Shown: positions 18,636 through 27,762 of the stretch, one piece after another
Layout of the letters: the number at the start of each line of letters is the position of its first letter
How positions within the stretch are numbered: the first letter of the stretch is position 1
Assembly (NCBI GenBank): GCA_049587755.1
Contig: JBAVEN010000020.1
Location: 28,741 to 92,740, forward strand
Direction of reading: 5' to 3'
Source: Bog-375 sp049587755
GTDB lineage: Bacteria > Acidobacteriota > Terriglobia > Bryobacterales > Bryobacteraceae
Length of the DNA: 64,000 bases
Notes under the pieces: generated by a model
The model's database searches: none
What the model was told of the DNA's origin: nothing
What the model saw: only the letters and a program-made list of their open reading frames with translations
Program-made: the position numbers and the translations under genes

Positions 18636-20087
18636 ATGGCCGAGCCACTTACACCTATCGAGCAAACCACCCGGAGCATGGCGGCGCGCGTCGTGACCGT
18701 TGTCATCATGGTGATCTACGTCCTCAGCCTCTTTCTTTACCGCCGCTTCAATCCGAACTTCCCCATAGTCTATACGCCCATCGAAGATCACTTCAAATAT
18801 GGCTCCATCGGCAGTGAAGCGGCGAATGGAATCCCCTATTGGATCTGGAAAGTGCTGCCTGACATGTTTCCGGATAAGCTTTCCGGTAACGGCTATGCTT
18901 CCTTCGGATTCGTGTTCGAGCCGGGGCATGAAATTCCAATCGGACTGGCGAGAAGGCGTGTCCTCATCGACCGTCTCGGCATGAACTGCGCCATCTGCCA
19001 CACCGGCACCGTCCGCGACACGCCCGATTCCACGCCGCGCATTTATCTTGGGATGCCCGCCAACACCTTCGACTTGCAGTCGTATCTCCGCTTTCTCATG
19101 GCCTGCGCGGCGGATGGCCGCTTTACCGCGGACAACGTTGTGCGGGCCATCAAAGCCAGGAAACACCTTGATCCGCTGGAGACCCTAGTGTATCAGCAGG
19201 CCGTCTACCAAACGCGCGAGGTTCTGTTGCAGCGTAACCTGCAGACCTCCTTCATGAGTTCGCGTCCCGATTGGGGGCCTGGGCGCGTCGACACCTTCAA
19301 CCCCTACAAGACCGTGCAGTTCAACTTCCCCATGGATAACGACCACACCGTCGGCGCCACCGACCTGCCTTCCATCTGGAACCAGAAGCCGCGCGTTGGA
19401 ATGCAGCTTCACTGGGACGGTAATAACGATCTCCTGGAGGAGCGCGATAAGAGCGCCGCCCTCGGCGCCGGAGTCACTCCCGTCACCATCGACCTCAAAT
19501 CCGTGCAGCGCGTCGAAGATTGGCTGCTCAACGGCCTTTACGCGCCTAAGTATCCCTACGCCATCGACGAGAACCTGGCCACTCTGGGCGCTCCCATCTA
19601 TAAAAGTCATTGCGCCAGTTGTCATGATTTCGGATCTGCATATGTCGGCAAGGTTACGCCCATCGGCGAGATTGGCACCGACCGTGGCCGTCTCGATTCC
19701 TACACCTATCCATTCGCCTCCAACATGAACCTGCTTTACACCGGATATCCGTGGCGCTTCACGCATTTCCGGAAGACCGATGGGTATGCCAACATGCCTC
19801 TCGATGGCGTCTGGCTGCGTGCACCGTATCTGCACAATGGCTCGGTCCCCACGCTGCGCGACCTGCTGGAGGCGCCGGCGGCTCGTCCCAAGACGTTCTA
19901 TCGCGGCTACGATGTGTACGACCGCAAGAAGGCCGGCTTCGTGTCCGACGTCGCCGCGGAAAAGGGCAAGAAGTACTTCCTATACGACACCGCCCTTCCG
20001 GGCAACGGTAACGGCGGGCATCTCTACGGCACACAGCTTTCGCCAGCGGAAAAAGACGCGCTGGTGGAGTACATGAAGAAACTCTAG
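18636..20087 (+). CDS. RoxA-like di-haem c-type cytochrome, single membrane anchor (copy 2)
   Basis: 483 residues. One N-terminal transmembrane helix (about 18-36) is followed by the catalytic region with haem sites CAICH at about 118 and CASCH at about 326, 208 residues apart. It shares PYWIWKVLP, the DHTVGATDLP-WNQKPRVGM-LHWDGNND block and the YRGYDVYD and GNGNGGH blocks with the cytochrome at 3933. The start is 2 bases after the OYE gene stop. The haem domain should face the periplasm. Without the rubber-oxygenase reference structures I cannot say whether one haem is five-coordinate. Confidence 0.8.
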   Translation: MAEPLTPIEQTTRSMAARVVTVVIMVIYVLSLFLYRRFNPNFPIVYTPIEDHFKYGSIGSEAANGIPYWIWKVLPDMFPDKLSGNGYASFGFVFEPGHEIPIGLARRRVLIDRLGMNCAICHTGTVRDTPDSTPRIYLGMPANTFDLQSYLRFLMACAADGRFTADNVVRAIKARKHLDPLETLVYQQAVYQTREVLLQRNLQTSFMSSRPDWGPGRVDTFNPYKTVQFNFPMDNDHTVGATDLPSIWNQKPRVGMQLHWDGNNDLLEERDKSAALGAGVTPVTIDLKSVQRVEDWLLNGLYAPKYPYAIDENLATLGAPIYKSHCASCHDFGSAYVGKVTPIGEIGTDRGRLDSYTYPFASNMNLLYTGYPWRFTHFRKTDGYANMPLDGVWLRAPYLHNGSVPTLRDLLEAPAARPKTFYRGYDVYDRKKAGFVSDVAAEKGKKYFLYDTALPGNGNGGHLYGTQLSPAEKDALVEYMKKL

Positions 20088-20096
20088 GAGCCGACT

Positions 20097-21530
20097 ATGA
20101 ACCAGTTCTCCTATTTCAGGTCCCGGCGTTTCCACAGGCGGCTGCTGATCAGCCTGGTTCTCATCGCCCTCGCCGGAACCTTCTTCTGGTACAAGCTATA
20201 CCGCACCGTGATCACGGTTTACGCCGATCCGGTGGAACATTTCAAGTACGGTTCCATTGGTGTCGAAGTGCCGGCGGGCCTACCGTATTGGATTTGGGTG
20301 GTGCTGCCACGCATCTTCGCCGACAAGCTACCCGGCCCCGGCGGTTACGTCGCGCTAGGTGTCTCTTGGGAGATGGGCAAGGAGATGCCCATTGGCTTCA
20401 CCAAGGAGATTGTCGGCATCCCGCGGGTGGGCGTCAATTGCGCCGGGTGCCACACCACGTCGGTGCGTTCGGGTCCGAACGAAGCGCCACAATTCTACTT
20501 TGGCGGCCCCACCAGCCGGTTTCAACCACAGGCGTATGTGCGTTTCCTCTTCGCCTGCGCCCACGACGACCGCTTCACGTCCGCCAACATCATGAAAGCC
20601 ATCCTCGCTATCTATGACATGCCTATGGTGGACCGCGCACTCTATCGCTATCTCATCATCCCCGCAACCAAAAGCGCCCTGCTGAAGAGCGAAAAGGTCG
20701 ATTACTACTGGATGGCCGAACGGCCGGACTGGGGCCCCGGACGGACCGATATGAACCCGTTTCAGCGGCAGGTCATGCGACTCCCGGATGATCACACCAT
20801 TGGCAGCACCGATGTCATGGCCATCTGGAACGAGCGCGCGCACTTAGGCATGCTGCACCATTCGGACGGACTGAATACCACACTCACGGAATCCGCCCGT
20901 GCAGCGGCGCTGGCGGCCGGCGCCACCAAGAGTTCCATTGATATCCACGCCATCGACCGCGTGGAGGCTTGGCTCTTAGACCTTCCCGCACCGAAATATG
21001 CGTTTGCTATCGACCAGGCTTTGGCCGCCAAGGGCCAGCCCATCTTCAACCAGCATTGCGCCGGGTGCCACGCTTTCGGCGGTGCGCGCACCGGCACAGT
21101 GGTCTCGCTCTCTGAAGTGGGAACGGACCCCAACCGTAACAAGCACTGGCCGCAATCTTCGGCCGATGCCTTCAATAAGTGGGCCATCGGCTATCCCTGG
21201 GCCTTCCACCACTTCCGCAGTTCCGAGGGCTACGTGTCTCTCCCGTTGGATGGCGTCTGGTTGCGCGCGCCGTATCTGCACAACGGGTCCGTGCCAAACA
21301 TGCGCGAGTTGCTTTCACCTCCCGGAGCGCGCTCCAAGATCTTCTACCGCGGCTACGACGTCTACGACCAGACCAACATGGGCTTTGTCCCGTTCGGCCC
21401 GCAAGCGGAGCTGGAGGGTTTCCGCTACGACACTTCAATCACAGGCAATTCGAACCAGGGGCACACTTACGGCAGCGACCTCACCGCCGCCGACAAACAG
21501 GCTTTGATTGAGTATCTGAAGACTCTCTGA
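20097..21530 (+). CDS. RoxA-like di-haem c-type cytochrome, single membrane anchor (copy 3)
   Basis: 477 residues. One N-terminal transmembrane helix (about 16-33), then haem sites CAGCH near 115 and CAGCH near 321. It has PYWIWVVLP, DHTIGSTDVMAIWNE and YRGYDVYD like its paralogues, but differs in the central block: WNQ becomes WNE and LHWDGN becomes LHHSDG. That block is strictly kept in copies 1 and 2, so copy 3 may have a changed active site or a pure electron-transfer role. It starts 9 bases after copy 2. Confidence 0.8.
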   Translation: MNQFSYFRSRRFHRRLLISLVLIALAGTFFWYKLYRTVITVYADPVEHFKYGSIGVEVPAGLPYWIWVVLPRIFADKLPGPGGYVALGVSWEMGKEMPIGFTKEIVGIPRVGVNCAGCHTTSVRSGPNEAPQFYFGGPTSRFQPQAYVRFLFACAHDDRFTSANIMKAILAIYDMPMVDRALYRYLIIPATKSALLKSEKVDYYWMAERPDWGPGRTDMNPFQRQVMRLPDDHTIGSTDVMAIWNERAHLGMLHHSDGLNTTLTESARAAALAAGATKSSIDIHAIDRVEAWLLDLPAPKYAFAIDQALAAKGQPIFNQHCAGCHAFGGARTGTVVSLSEVGTDPNRNKHWPQSSADAFNKWAIGYPWAFHHFRSSEGYVSLPLDGVWLRAPYLHNGSVPNMRELLSPPGARSKIFYRGYDVYDQTNMGFVPFGPQAELEGFRYDTSITGNSNQGHTYGSDLTAADKQALIEYLKTL

Positions 21531-21543
21531 AGGAGACGGTGGC

Positions 21544-22452
21544 ATGGGAAAGCCATTAAACCAACAAGTGGTAGTTATCAGCGGGGCCGCTTCGGGAATC
21601 GGACGCGCTTCCGCCAAAAGGTTCGCCGCGGGGGGCGCGCGCGTGGTGGTGGGAGGGCGCAGCGCTGCCGGAATCGCGGCCATTCTTCAAGACATCAAGG
21701 GCGCCGGCGGTCAGGCGACCGGTATGGAGATGGATGTTTCACGTCGTGACCAGGTGGAAGCGCTGGCAGCCTTGGCCATCGACACCTACGGACGAGTCGA
21801 CACCTGGGTGAATAACGCCGGAGTGTCGATCTACAGCCGCTTCGAAGACGTAACCGAGGAGGAAGTCCGCCGTCTGTTCGATGTCAACTTCATGGGCCAG
21901 ATGTACGGCATGTGGACCGCACTTCCGTTGCTGCGCAAGAATGGCGGCGGCACCATCATCAACCTGGCATCAGTGGTAGGCAAGCGCGGCTTGCCGCTGC
22001 AGAACTTTTACAGCGCGACCAAGTTCGCTATTATCGGCCTCACCGAAGCAGTGCGCGTGGAACTGGAGACCGAGAGGGAGAACATCGCTCTGTGCGCCAT
22101 CTGTCCGCCGTCAGTGGACACGCCCTTCTACGACAATGCGCTGTCGAAAATGGGCCACTGTTCGAAGCCGCTGCCCATTGTGCTCTCGGCGGACCGTGTG
22201 GCGCGGGACGTTGTAAAGTGCGCGGTGCGCGCCCGCCGCGAAGTCTGGGTCGGCCTGATTGGGAAGGCTTTTGTCACATTGAGTATTCTCTTTCCCTGGA
22301 TGATGGATCGCTACGTCACCAGCCTGGGCTATAAGGCACAGATGAGCGACGAACCCACCGGAGAGGCGTCCCTGTACAATCCCACGCCGCTGATCGGCGA
22401 GAGCGGCGACTGGTCGGCGTGGGGAAAGAGAGAGCACGCCGTCAACAAGTAA
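21544..22452 (+). CDS. Short-chain dehydrogenase/reductase (SDR)
   Basis: 302 residues with a Rossmann fold: GAASGIG near residue 13, NNAG, a Ser in the NLASVVGK strand and the YSATK catalytic Tyr/Lys pair. The extended C-terminus (about 60 residues) carries a hydrophobic stretch. Basic residues after the Gly motif (GGRS) suggest NADP(H). It starts 13 bases after cytochrome copy 3 with a GAAGGAGA site. In context it probably interconverts a ketone and an alcohol in the same pathway as the GMC and OYE enzymes. Confidence 0.88.
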   Translation: MGKPLNQQVVVISGAASGIGRASAKRFAAGGARVVVGGRSAAGIAAILQDIKGAGGQATGMEMDVSRRDQVEALAALAIDTYGRVDTWVNNAGVSIYSRFEDVTEEEVRRLFDVNFMGQMYGMWTALPLLRKNGGGTIINLASVVGKRGLPLQNFYSATKFAIIGLTEAVRVELETERENIALCAICPPSVDTPFYDNALSKMGHCSKPLPIVLSADRVARDVVKCAVRARREVWVGLIGKAFVTLSILFPWMMDRYVTSLGYKAQMSDEPTGEASLYNPTPLIGESGDWSAWGKREHAVNK

Positions 22453-22470
22453 CTTCGAGGAGGATAAGTG

Positions 22471-22884
22471 ATGGGAACGGAACGATTCTGGAAGATTCAC
22501 TGGGCCGTCGCCGTCTGGCACAATGTCATCGGCGGCGTAGGCCTTCTTTTCTTGGGCGACTGGGTCTACACTACTGAAGGCCTGCATCCGCCCGTGCCTG
22601 GCGTGAATTACCTTCGCTGGATGCTCCTGATTCTGGTGTTTGCGTACATCTATTACATGGTGTACAAGGACCTCTACAACAACGAGAACCTTGTGAAAGC
22701 CGGTATTGTCGGAAAGATTGCGTCCGCATCGCCCGACCTCTATTACCTGGTGTTCAAGACCGGCGTAGCCAAAATCTTCTGGATAACGGTATGCACCGAC
22801 TACACCTTTGCGATCACGTTTTTCATCTTCCTGGGTTTTGTGAAGAAACAGAAAGCGCTGATGGCCGCCGGGGCCCAGCAATAG
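22471..22884 (+). CDS. Small integral membrane protein of unknown function
   Basis: 137 residues with three to four hydrophobic segments: an early one around VWHNVIGGVGLLFL, a central LLILVFAYIYYMVY and a last FAITFFIFLGFV. ATG 22471 is preferred over GTG 22468 because GAGGAGGA lies at the right distance. It may anchor or serve as a quinone-facing partner for the cytochromes; this is inferred only from position. Confidence 0.65.
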   Translation: MGTERFWKIHWAVAVWHNVIGGVGLLFLGDWVYTTEGLHPPVPGVNYLRWMLLILVFAYIYYMVYKDLYNNENLVKAGIVGKIASASPDLYYLVFKTGVAKIFWITVCTDYTFAITFFIFLGFVKKQKALMAAGAQQ

Positions 22885-22893
22885 AGGTGATTT

Positions 22894-23274
22894 ATGGCAA
22901 CACTCGCGACTGCCCCGCAGACGTCTCAGTTGCAAATCAACATCCTTGACGGCGCACGGCAAGCAATCTCCGGAGGCGTCCGGATTCTGTACACCGTTAC
23001 CGACGGGAACAACAAGTGCGTAATTCGCAAGGAGTATCCGCCGGGCACCGTCTTCGACGTGCCGTTCTATAACAACTTCGGCGATAACTATGCTGTTCTG
23101 GCCTTCGCCGACGGCTACGAACAGGCTGGCTTCACACCCATCGCTTGCTTGCCCACCGTCCATCAGATGCTCGACATCATGCTGCTCAAGAAAAACGCCG
23201 GTTTCAACTTCGCTGCGGCGCAGTGGAACCACGCGGGCGTGCCGGAATTCAACCCGCCTTATGCAATCGCCTGA
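22894..23274 (+). CDS. Small conserved protein of unknown function
   Basis: 126 residues, soluble, no signal peptide. Residues 15-90 look like a beta-sandwich (LQINILDGARQAISGGVRILY) similar in style to carboxypeptidase-regulatory-like or prealbumin-like domains. No catalytic motif is seen. It lies 9 bases after the membrane protein and 17 bases before the next large gene, so it belongs to the same operon. Confidence 0.6.
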   Translation: MATLATAPQTSQLQINILDGARQAISGGVRILYTVTDGNNKCVIRKEYPPGTVFDVPFYNNFGDNYAVLAFADGYEQAGFTPIACLPTVHQMLDIMLLKKNAGFNFAAAQWNHAGVPEFNPPYAIA

Positions 23275-23291
23275 GAGCAAGAGGAAGTTAT

Positions 23292-25484
23292 ATGCCAACC
23301 ATCCAACTTACCGATCAATTCGGGCTCGACGTGGACGTCAAGACCGACCTCCTCTCATCGCTGCAGAAATACGCTGCCAACTTATCCAAGCTTTCGCTTA
23401 CGAACCTGAATCTCCAATCGATCGCCGACCTGACGCTGGCGAACCCATCCATTACCAGCCTCCACGCCGGCCTAAGTATCGATCAGCCAGTTAACATCGG
23501 TGCTGGGGGCGTAACCCTTCAGCTAGATGCCGGCGTCAGCGGATCCATGGATATCTACGTGCCTCCGCAGGGTGGCGGGTGCCTGTTCGAGTCCGACCTT
23601 TACGGCGAGACCATCCCGGTGGATGCAGCGGAGCGATACGTCTCGATTGCTCTCTGCGCCTCCGCGGGTCCCGACATCAGTGCCACCATCAACCAACTCA
23701 CCTTCGGTTTCCAGCCAGGCGTCGAAGTATCCATTGCCAATTACCAGAAGTTCGAAACGCAGCCGGAAGCACCTACTATTCTCGAAGCCGTTCAGACCAC
23801 GGTGGCGGACTTCTGCATCCCCGGCAGTCCGGACGACGTTCGTGCGCTGTCCAGGGATGCCATCATTACGCTGGAAGGCGTCGGCACCGTTACGTTCTGC
23901 GCCCAAGCCAACCTTTTCGCCGCGGCCAATCCGCTGGCCACTGTGACTCTGCCGTCGCCACTCCCCACGCTCGATGTGTCGGCAGGCGGATCGGTGATCG
24001 TCGCAGCGTGCTGCTCGGTTACCTGGGATTACCAGCTTCGCATTCGCAAACTGGATGCCAGCCGGATCAGCCTGGGCTTTTACCGCAAGAATGGGTCTGA
24101 GACCACTGTCTCAGTAAACCCTAGTATGGGCATTTCAGCGGGAACCAGCAGCACCGATCTCTTCTCCAGCATCATCTCCGCCGTCAGCAGGAGCGCGGCC
24201 GCAGATTCCGGCGCTATCCAGGCGCTCGGCCTGCCGGATGAGCAGTTGAGCGCGATCGCGGAAGCAGTGAAGAACGCGGCGCAGCGTAAACTGGAGGTCT
24301 CGCTATTGGCCGCGCTCACAGCCGGCGAGTCGCGCGGCGCCGCCTTCCTGTATGAGTTCGACCTTGCCGGCCTGGATGCCGTTGGAAACGCCGCGCTGGC
24401 GGCCGCACTGCATGGCGACCTCTCCCGTCTCACTGACGCCTCCCTGCCTGCGGGCGTGCTAATGGTTCGGAGCATCGCAACAGATTTCGAGCGAACCGGA
24501 ATCACCTGGAAGGTCAATCTGCTGGGGGTCTATAACTACAGTTCCACCACCGAACTGGTGCGCCAGGGCACGGTCGCTTTTGAGCCAGTCACTGGAGACC
24601 TGGTCATTACCGATAAAGCTACCGCGCAGCAAATCGGCGTCAGCGCCATCAACTTTGGTGCGGACCCTGACAAGCTGCGGCATCTTCTGGCTGACAGCTT
24701 CCTGATAACCGCCGTGTACCGTGGAAGCAAGTCCCTGGTGTCCGCCCCGGAGATCGAATGCTCGCACTCGTACTTCCAGTTGCAGGCCTCCACCAGCGCG
24801 GACGCGATGCGGACGGACCTGAGCACCGCCACTGCTCTCGGCCTGCTGGATGCCGGCGCGCCGGAGACGCTGCTCGCCGGGATAGTGGATTTCGGCCGGA
24901 CCATGGTTTACGCCGAGACTTCGTATAGCGCAGACACCACCCCGGCACTGTTCCTGAACGGCGCCGATGCCAAGCCACAGGGTGAATTCGAAAGTGCCGG
25001 GCGCGAAGCAATCCGCTTGCTGGTGCGCCCTGATGCCGCTGACGCCTTCCGTTTGCGTGGTGTCGGAAACGACCAGTTGTGGGCCCAGATGCGCGCCGCC
25101 GGGCAATTCAACCTTGCGCCCCTGTTTCCAGATCTGACGCAAACTCAGATTTCGGTGATTGCCTCCGACTACTCCGTCATCGTCTGGTGGGCCGAGGCGA
25201 TGAGCGCGTGCGCGAAAAGCGTGGCCGCCATGCACAGCGCGCTGGCGGCAGGTTCCGATCCGGGTTCCACGCAATTCCTGGCATTGCGCGCGAACCTTGC
25301 CAAGACGCTGGCGGATGTTACCAGCAACACCAGGGAGGAATTCGGGCAGCCCTGGGGCCTGGTAGCCATGGACCGGGTTTCCGGCTGCCGCGCTACAGCC
25401 AGGGTGCAGATAGCCGGGAGCCGTTTTGCCTTCGCTCGCAGCAGCCAGGATGTACTCGCTGCCACCGCCAGATCTCCGGTGTGA
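23292..25484 (+). CDS. Large protein of unknown function, last gene of the cluster
   Basis: About 730 residues from ATG 23292, with an AGAGGAAG site upstream; the frame extends further upstream but that part overlaps the previous gene in another frame and is not needed. It has no signal peptide and no clear transmembrane helix. The sequence is rich in Ala, Ser, Thr and Leu, strand-rich in the first 270 residues (LQLDAGVSGSMDIYVPP) and helical later, with a few Cys residues (VAACCSVTW). No known domain is recognised. It could be a structural or binding protein. Confidence 0.6.
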   Translation: MPTIQLTDQFGLDVDVKTDLLSSLQKYAANLSKLSLTNLNLQSIADLTLANPSITSLHAGLSIDQPVNIGAGGVTLQLDAGVSGSMDIYVPPQGGGCLFESDLYGETIPVDAAERYVSIALCASAGPDISATINQLTFGFQPGVEVSIANYQKFETQPEAPTILEAVQTTVADFCIPGSPDDVRALSRDAIITLEGVGTVTFCAQANLFAAANPLATVTLPSPLPTLDVSAGGSVIVAACCSVTWDYQLRIRKLDASRISLGFYRKNGSETTVSVNPSMGISAGTSSTDLFSSIISAVSRSAAADSGAIQALGLPDEQLSAIAEAVKNAAQRKLEVSLLAALTAGESRGAAFLYEFDLAGLDAVGNAALAAALHGDLSRLTDASLPAGVLMVRSIATDFERTGITWKVNLLGVYNYSSTTELVRQGTVAFEPVTGDLVITDKATAQQIGVSAINFGADPDKLRHLLADSFLITAVYRGSKSLVSAPEIECSHSYFQLQASTSADAMRTDLSTATALGLLDAGAPETLLAGIVDFGRTMVYAETSYSADTTPALFLNGADAKPQGEFESAGREAIRLLVRPDAADAFRLRGVGNDQLWAQMRAAGQFNLAPLFPDLTQTQISVIASDYSVIVWWAEAMSACAKSVAAMHSALAAGSDPGSTQFLALRANLAKTLADVTSNTREEFGQPWGLVAMDRVSGCRATARVQIAGSRFAFARSSQDVLAATARSPV

Positions 25485-25556
25485 GCCACCGGCTGCTGCA
25501 CCGCTGATCGAGCGCTCATTGGCGATCTTCGCCGTCGGATTCTTCGCGGGACCGGG

Positions 25557-26162
25557 TTATGCCCTTGACTTGGTTGTTACCCCGTCAAAGAAACTCGTGA
25601 CTGCGTTGACCACTGAGTGTATGCCATCCGCTCCACCCGCCAGGAGCGCCGCCGAAAGTACTACATCGACACAGAGAAAGAACAGGTACTGCGCTCCATG
25701 GGTAAACATGGGGTCTTTGAGCTTGTTCGCATCGACAAATGGCCCAAGCGCACGGACGCCAGCAATGCTCACCAGGACAGATAACGCGAGCGAGACAGCA
25801 AACGCGTACCGTTGGGTATCCCCTCGGTACTCGTCGAGTGCGTCCGAGGCGACCCTCAGGTCGGCGGCATTTTGAGCGTCCGCCGCAGGATCGGCAGGTC
25901 TGGACTTAATGGCGGCCACGGCTTTCTCAAGCTTGCTTGCTTCGGCATCGCGCCAGGGGCTCACCAATATCTCCACCGCCCGTTCGATGACGGCCGCGGC
26001 AAAAGCGAGAGGCGCCAGTAAGCCGCTCAGTTCCGTTAGTTTAACTGTCAAACCCAGGGCATTCCAGTTCAAGAACAGCCGGAAGATGGTCGCGCCCAAA
26101 AGCGCGAGCGCGGCAGAAACGAACAAAGGCCAGTTCCTCCTGGCTAAGGACGCAAACGGCAT
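25557..26162 (-). CDS. Membrane protein of unknown function
   Basis: 201 residues with four hydrophobic helices: near the N-terminus (FVSAALALLGATIF), around LAPLAFAAAVIERAVEIL, AFAVSLALSVLVSIAG and LFFLCVDVVLSAALLAGG. A charged helical loop of about 50 residues separates helices 2 and 3. It converges with the end of the cluster, 72 bases away, and is not part of it. I do not recognise the family. Confidence 0.6.
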   Translation of the reverse strand: MPFASLARRNWPLFVSAALALLGATIFRLFLNWNALGLTVKLTELSGLLAPLAFAAAVIERAVEILVSPWRDAEASKLEKAVAAIKSRPADPAADAQNAADLRVASDALDEYRGDTQRYAFAVSLALSVLVSIAGVRALGPFVDANKLKDPMFTHGAQYLFFLCVDVVLSAALLAGGADGIHSVVNAVTSFFDGVTTKSRA

Positions 26163-26531
26163 AGTAACTAAAACCTGGTAACGGCCTCCGAGATTAGCGC
26201 ATTGTCAGCTTCATCTGGCGAAACCGGCACTTTCAAAACCAAAAACGCGGCACTCACGGTTTGTCCGAAACATTATGTGCCCGATGCGTGGTTCGTGTCA
26301 ATCAAATTGCGGCGTATGTCAGTCAGGGTAAGCTTTTCGAAGTCTATCACGCCGACGGCGACAAGAGATGGCGCAAGAGCTGCGCCGCCCAGTTTCGGGC
26401 AGCGTACGGTGGCGCTTCTCAACTACCGGACCTTGATGAAAGCGCCCTGGGCCTCGCAGAAGAGGCTCGCTTTTGCCTCCATCCGGCTGAGGGCCACCGC
26501 GTCGCCCGCAGTTCGCGTTACATACAAACTG
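26163..26531. other. 369-base stretch without a supported gene
   Basis: Short frames exist on the plus strand through this stretch and run into the kinase fragment, but none shows a recognisable domain or a convincing ribosome site. It may be decayed coding sequence upstream of the truncated kinase. I see no RNA gene in it. Confidence 0.4.
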
Positions 26532-26786
26532 ATGTCCATTCAGATCGGCGATATCCTCGGCCATTATCGGGTTACCGGCGTTCTGGGCCGCGGCGGCATG
26601 GGTAAGGTTTTCCGGGTGCGCAACCTGGTTTCGGACCGCGAGGAGGCAATGAAGGTCATCCTCCCCGATCTCGATGAAAACGCTGAGCTTGCCGACCGCT
26701 TTCTGCGCGAAATCAAAGTTCACGCCGGCCTGCAACATCCTAACATCGCAGTTCTCCATACGGCCTCCAGACAGACTAACGAACCG
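26532..26786 (+). pseudogene. Truncated Ser/Thr protein kinase (N-lobe only)
   Basis: From ATG 26532, 85 residues match the start of a bacterial PknB-type kinase: GDILGHYRV, the Gly-rich loop GVLGRGGMGKVF, the ATP-binding Lys in AMKVIL and the alpha-C Glu region RFLREIKVHAGLQHPNI. Homology stops after about residue 80; the catalytic loop (HRD) and DFG motifs are missing and the frame runs on as unrelated Arg-rich sequence to a stop at 27012-27014, overlapping the next gene. A deletion has removed most of the kinase, and the remnant cannot phosphorylate. Confidence 0.75.
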
Positions 26787-26874
26787 TCGGTCTATGCGGT
26801 CGTGCAGGCCTTTCACCGAGGCGGCATCCGACGCATTCGAGCGAAGCTCGCGTCAATCGTGTTTACAATGGCCT

Positions 26875-27732
26875 ATGTTCAACCGGCGCGAACTTCTCAA
26901 GTCCGTATCCCTTGTCGCCGCCTTGCCCGCGGCCAGGCTGGCGGCGCGGCAACTCCAGACGATCGGAGCACAGCTCTACACGGTTCGAAACGAACTGCCC
27001 CAAAAACCCGTTGAGACGCTGCGCGTTATCGAAGCCATCGGCTTCCGCAAGATCGAGCCGACTTACGGCGGCCTCGACCGGCTCTGGCCGGCCATCCAGT
27101 CCACTAGCTTGAAAGCGGTGAGCGTCCACCTGGATAACACCCTGATGAACCCTGGCAAGGAAGACGAACTGGCGCGGGTTATCGACCAGGTGGAGAAATG
27201 GGGCTTCGCCTACGCCGTCTTTCCCTACCTGCCGCCGGCCGAGCGCGGCGGCCTTGATAAGTTCCGCGCGCTCGCCGACAAGCTGAACCGGGCGGGCGAG
27301 AAGTGTCGCGCCGCGGGCCTCGGCTTCTGCTATCACAACCACGCTTTCGAGTTTGAGCCGATGGAGGCTACCACGGGCTTCCAAGTGCTGATGGACCGCC
27401 TCGACCGGAACCTTTGCGGGTTCGAAGTGGACTGCTTCTGGGTGAGCGTCGCCGGCCACGATCCGGCAGCGTTGCTGCAGAAGCTTTCCGGCCGCGTGCC
27501 GCTGCTGCACCTGAAGGACAAAGCACCCGGCACGCCCGTGATGTTTAAGGAATCGGTGGACCGCGGTGCCTTCAAGGAAGTTGGCAGCGGAGTAATCGAT
27601 TGGCCAGCCGTCTTGCGCGCAGCCGCGTCAGCCGGCGTCCAGCATTATTTTGTGGAGCAGGACCAGACTCCCGGCGACCCGCTCGACAGCCTGCGGCAGA
27701 GCTTTGGGTACCTGTCAAAGCTGCAGTATTGA
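26875..27732 (+). CDS. Tat-exported sugar phosphate isomerase/epimerase-like TIM-barrel protein
   Basis: 285 residues. The start MFNRRELLKS with a following Ala/Leu-rich segment is a Tat-type signal. The mature part has the xylose-isomerase-like (AP endonuclease family 2) pattern: TIGAQLYTVR, a YHNHAFEF strand with metal-binding residues, GFEVDCFWV, HLKDK and a C-terminal VEQDQ. The family binds a divalent metal and isomerises or epimerises sugars. ATG 26875 is chosen because the signal peptide begins there. The next gene encodes a related protein 30 bases on. Confidence 0.8.
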   Translation: MFNRRELLKSVSLVAALPAARLAARQLQTIGAQLYTVRNELPQKPVETLRVIEAIGFRKIEPTYGGLDRLWPAIQSTSLKAVSVHLDNTLMNPGKEDELARVIDQVEKWGFAYAVFPYLPPAERGGLDKFRALADKLNRAGEKCRAAGLGFCYHNHAFEFEPMEATTGFQVLMDRLDRNLCGFEVDCFWVSVAGHDPAALLQKLSGRVPLLHLKDKAPGTPVMFKESVDRGAFKEVGSGVIDWPAVLRAAASAGVQHYFVEQDQTPGDPLDSLRQSFGYLSKLQY

Positions 27733-27762
27733 GGGGCCCGCCGGTACTAGGAAAGTATCTTG

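Noticed and set aside
26202..26531. Frame continuing upstream of the kinase fragment as part of a longer gene
   Set aside because: The kinase-like similarity begins exactly at ATG 26532 and the upstream part shows no family.
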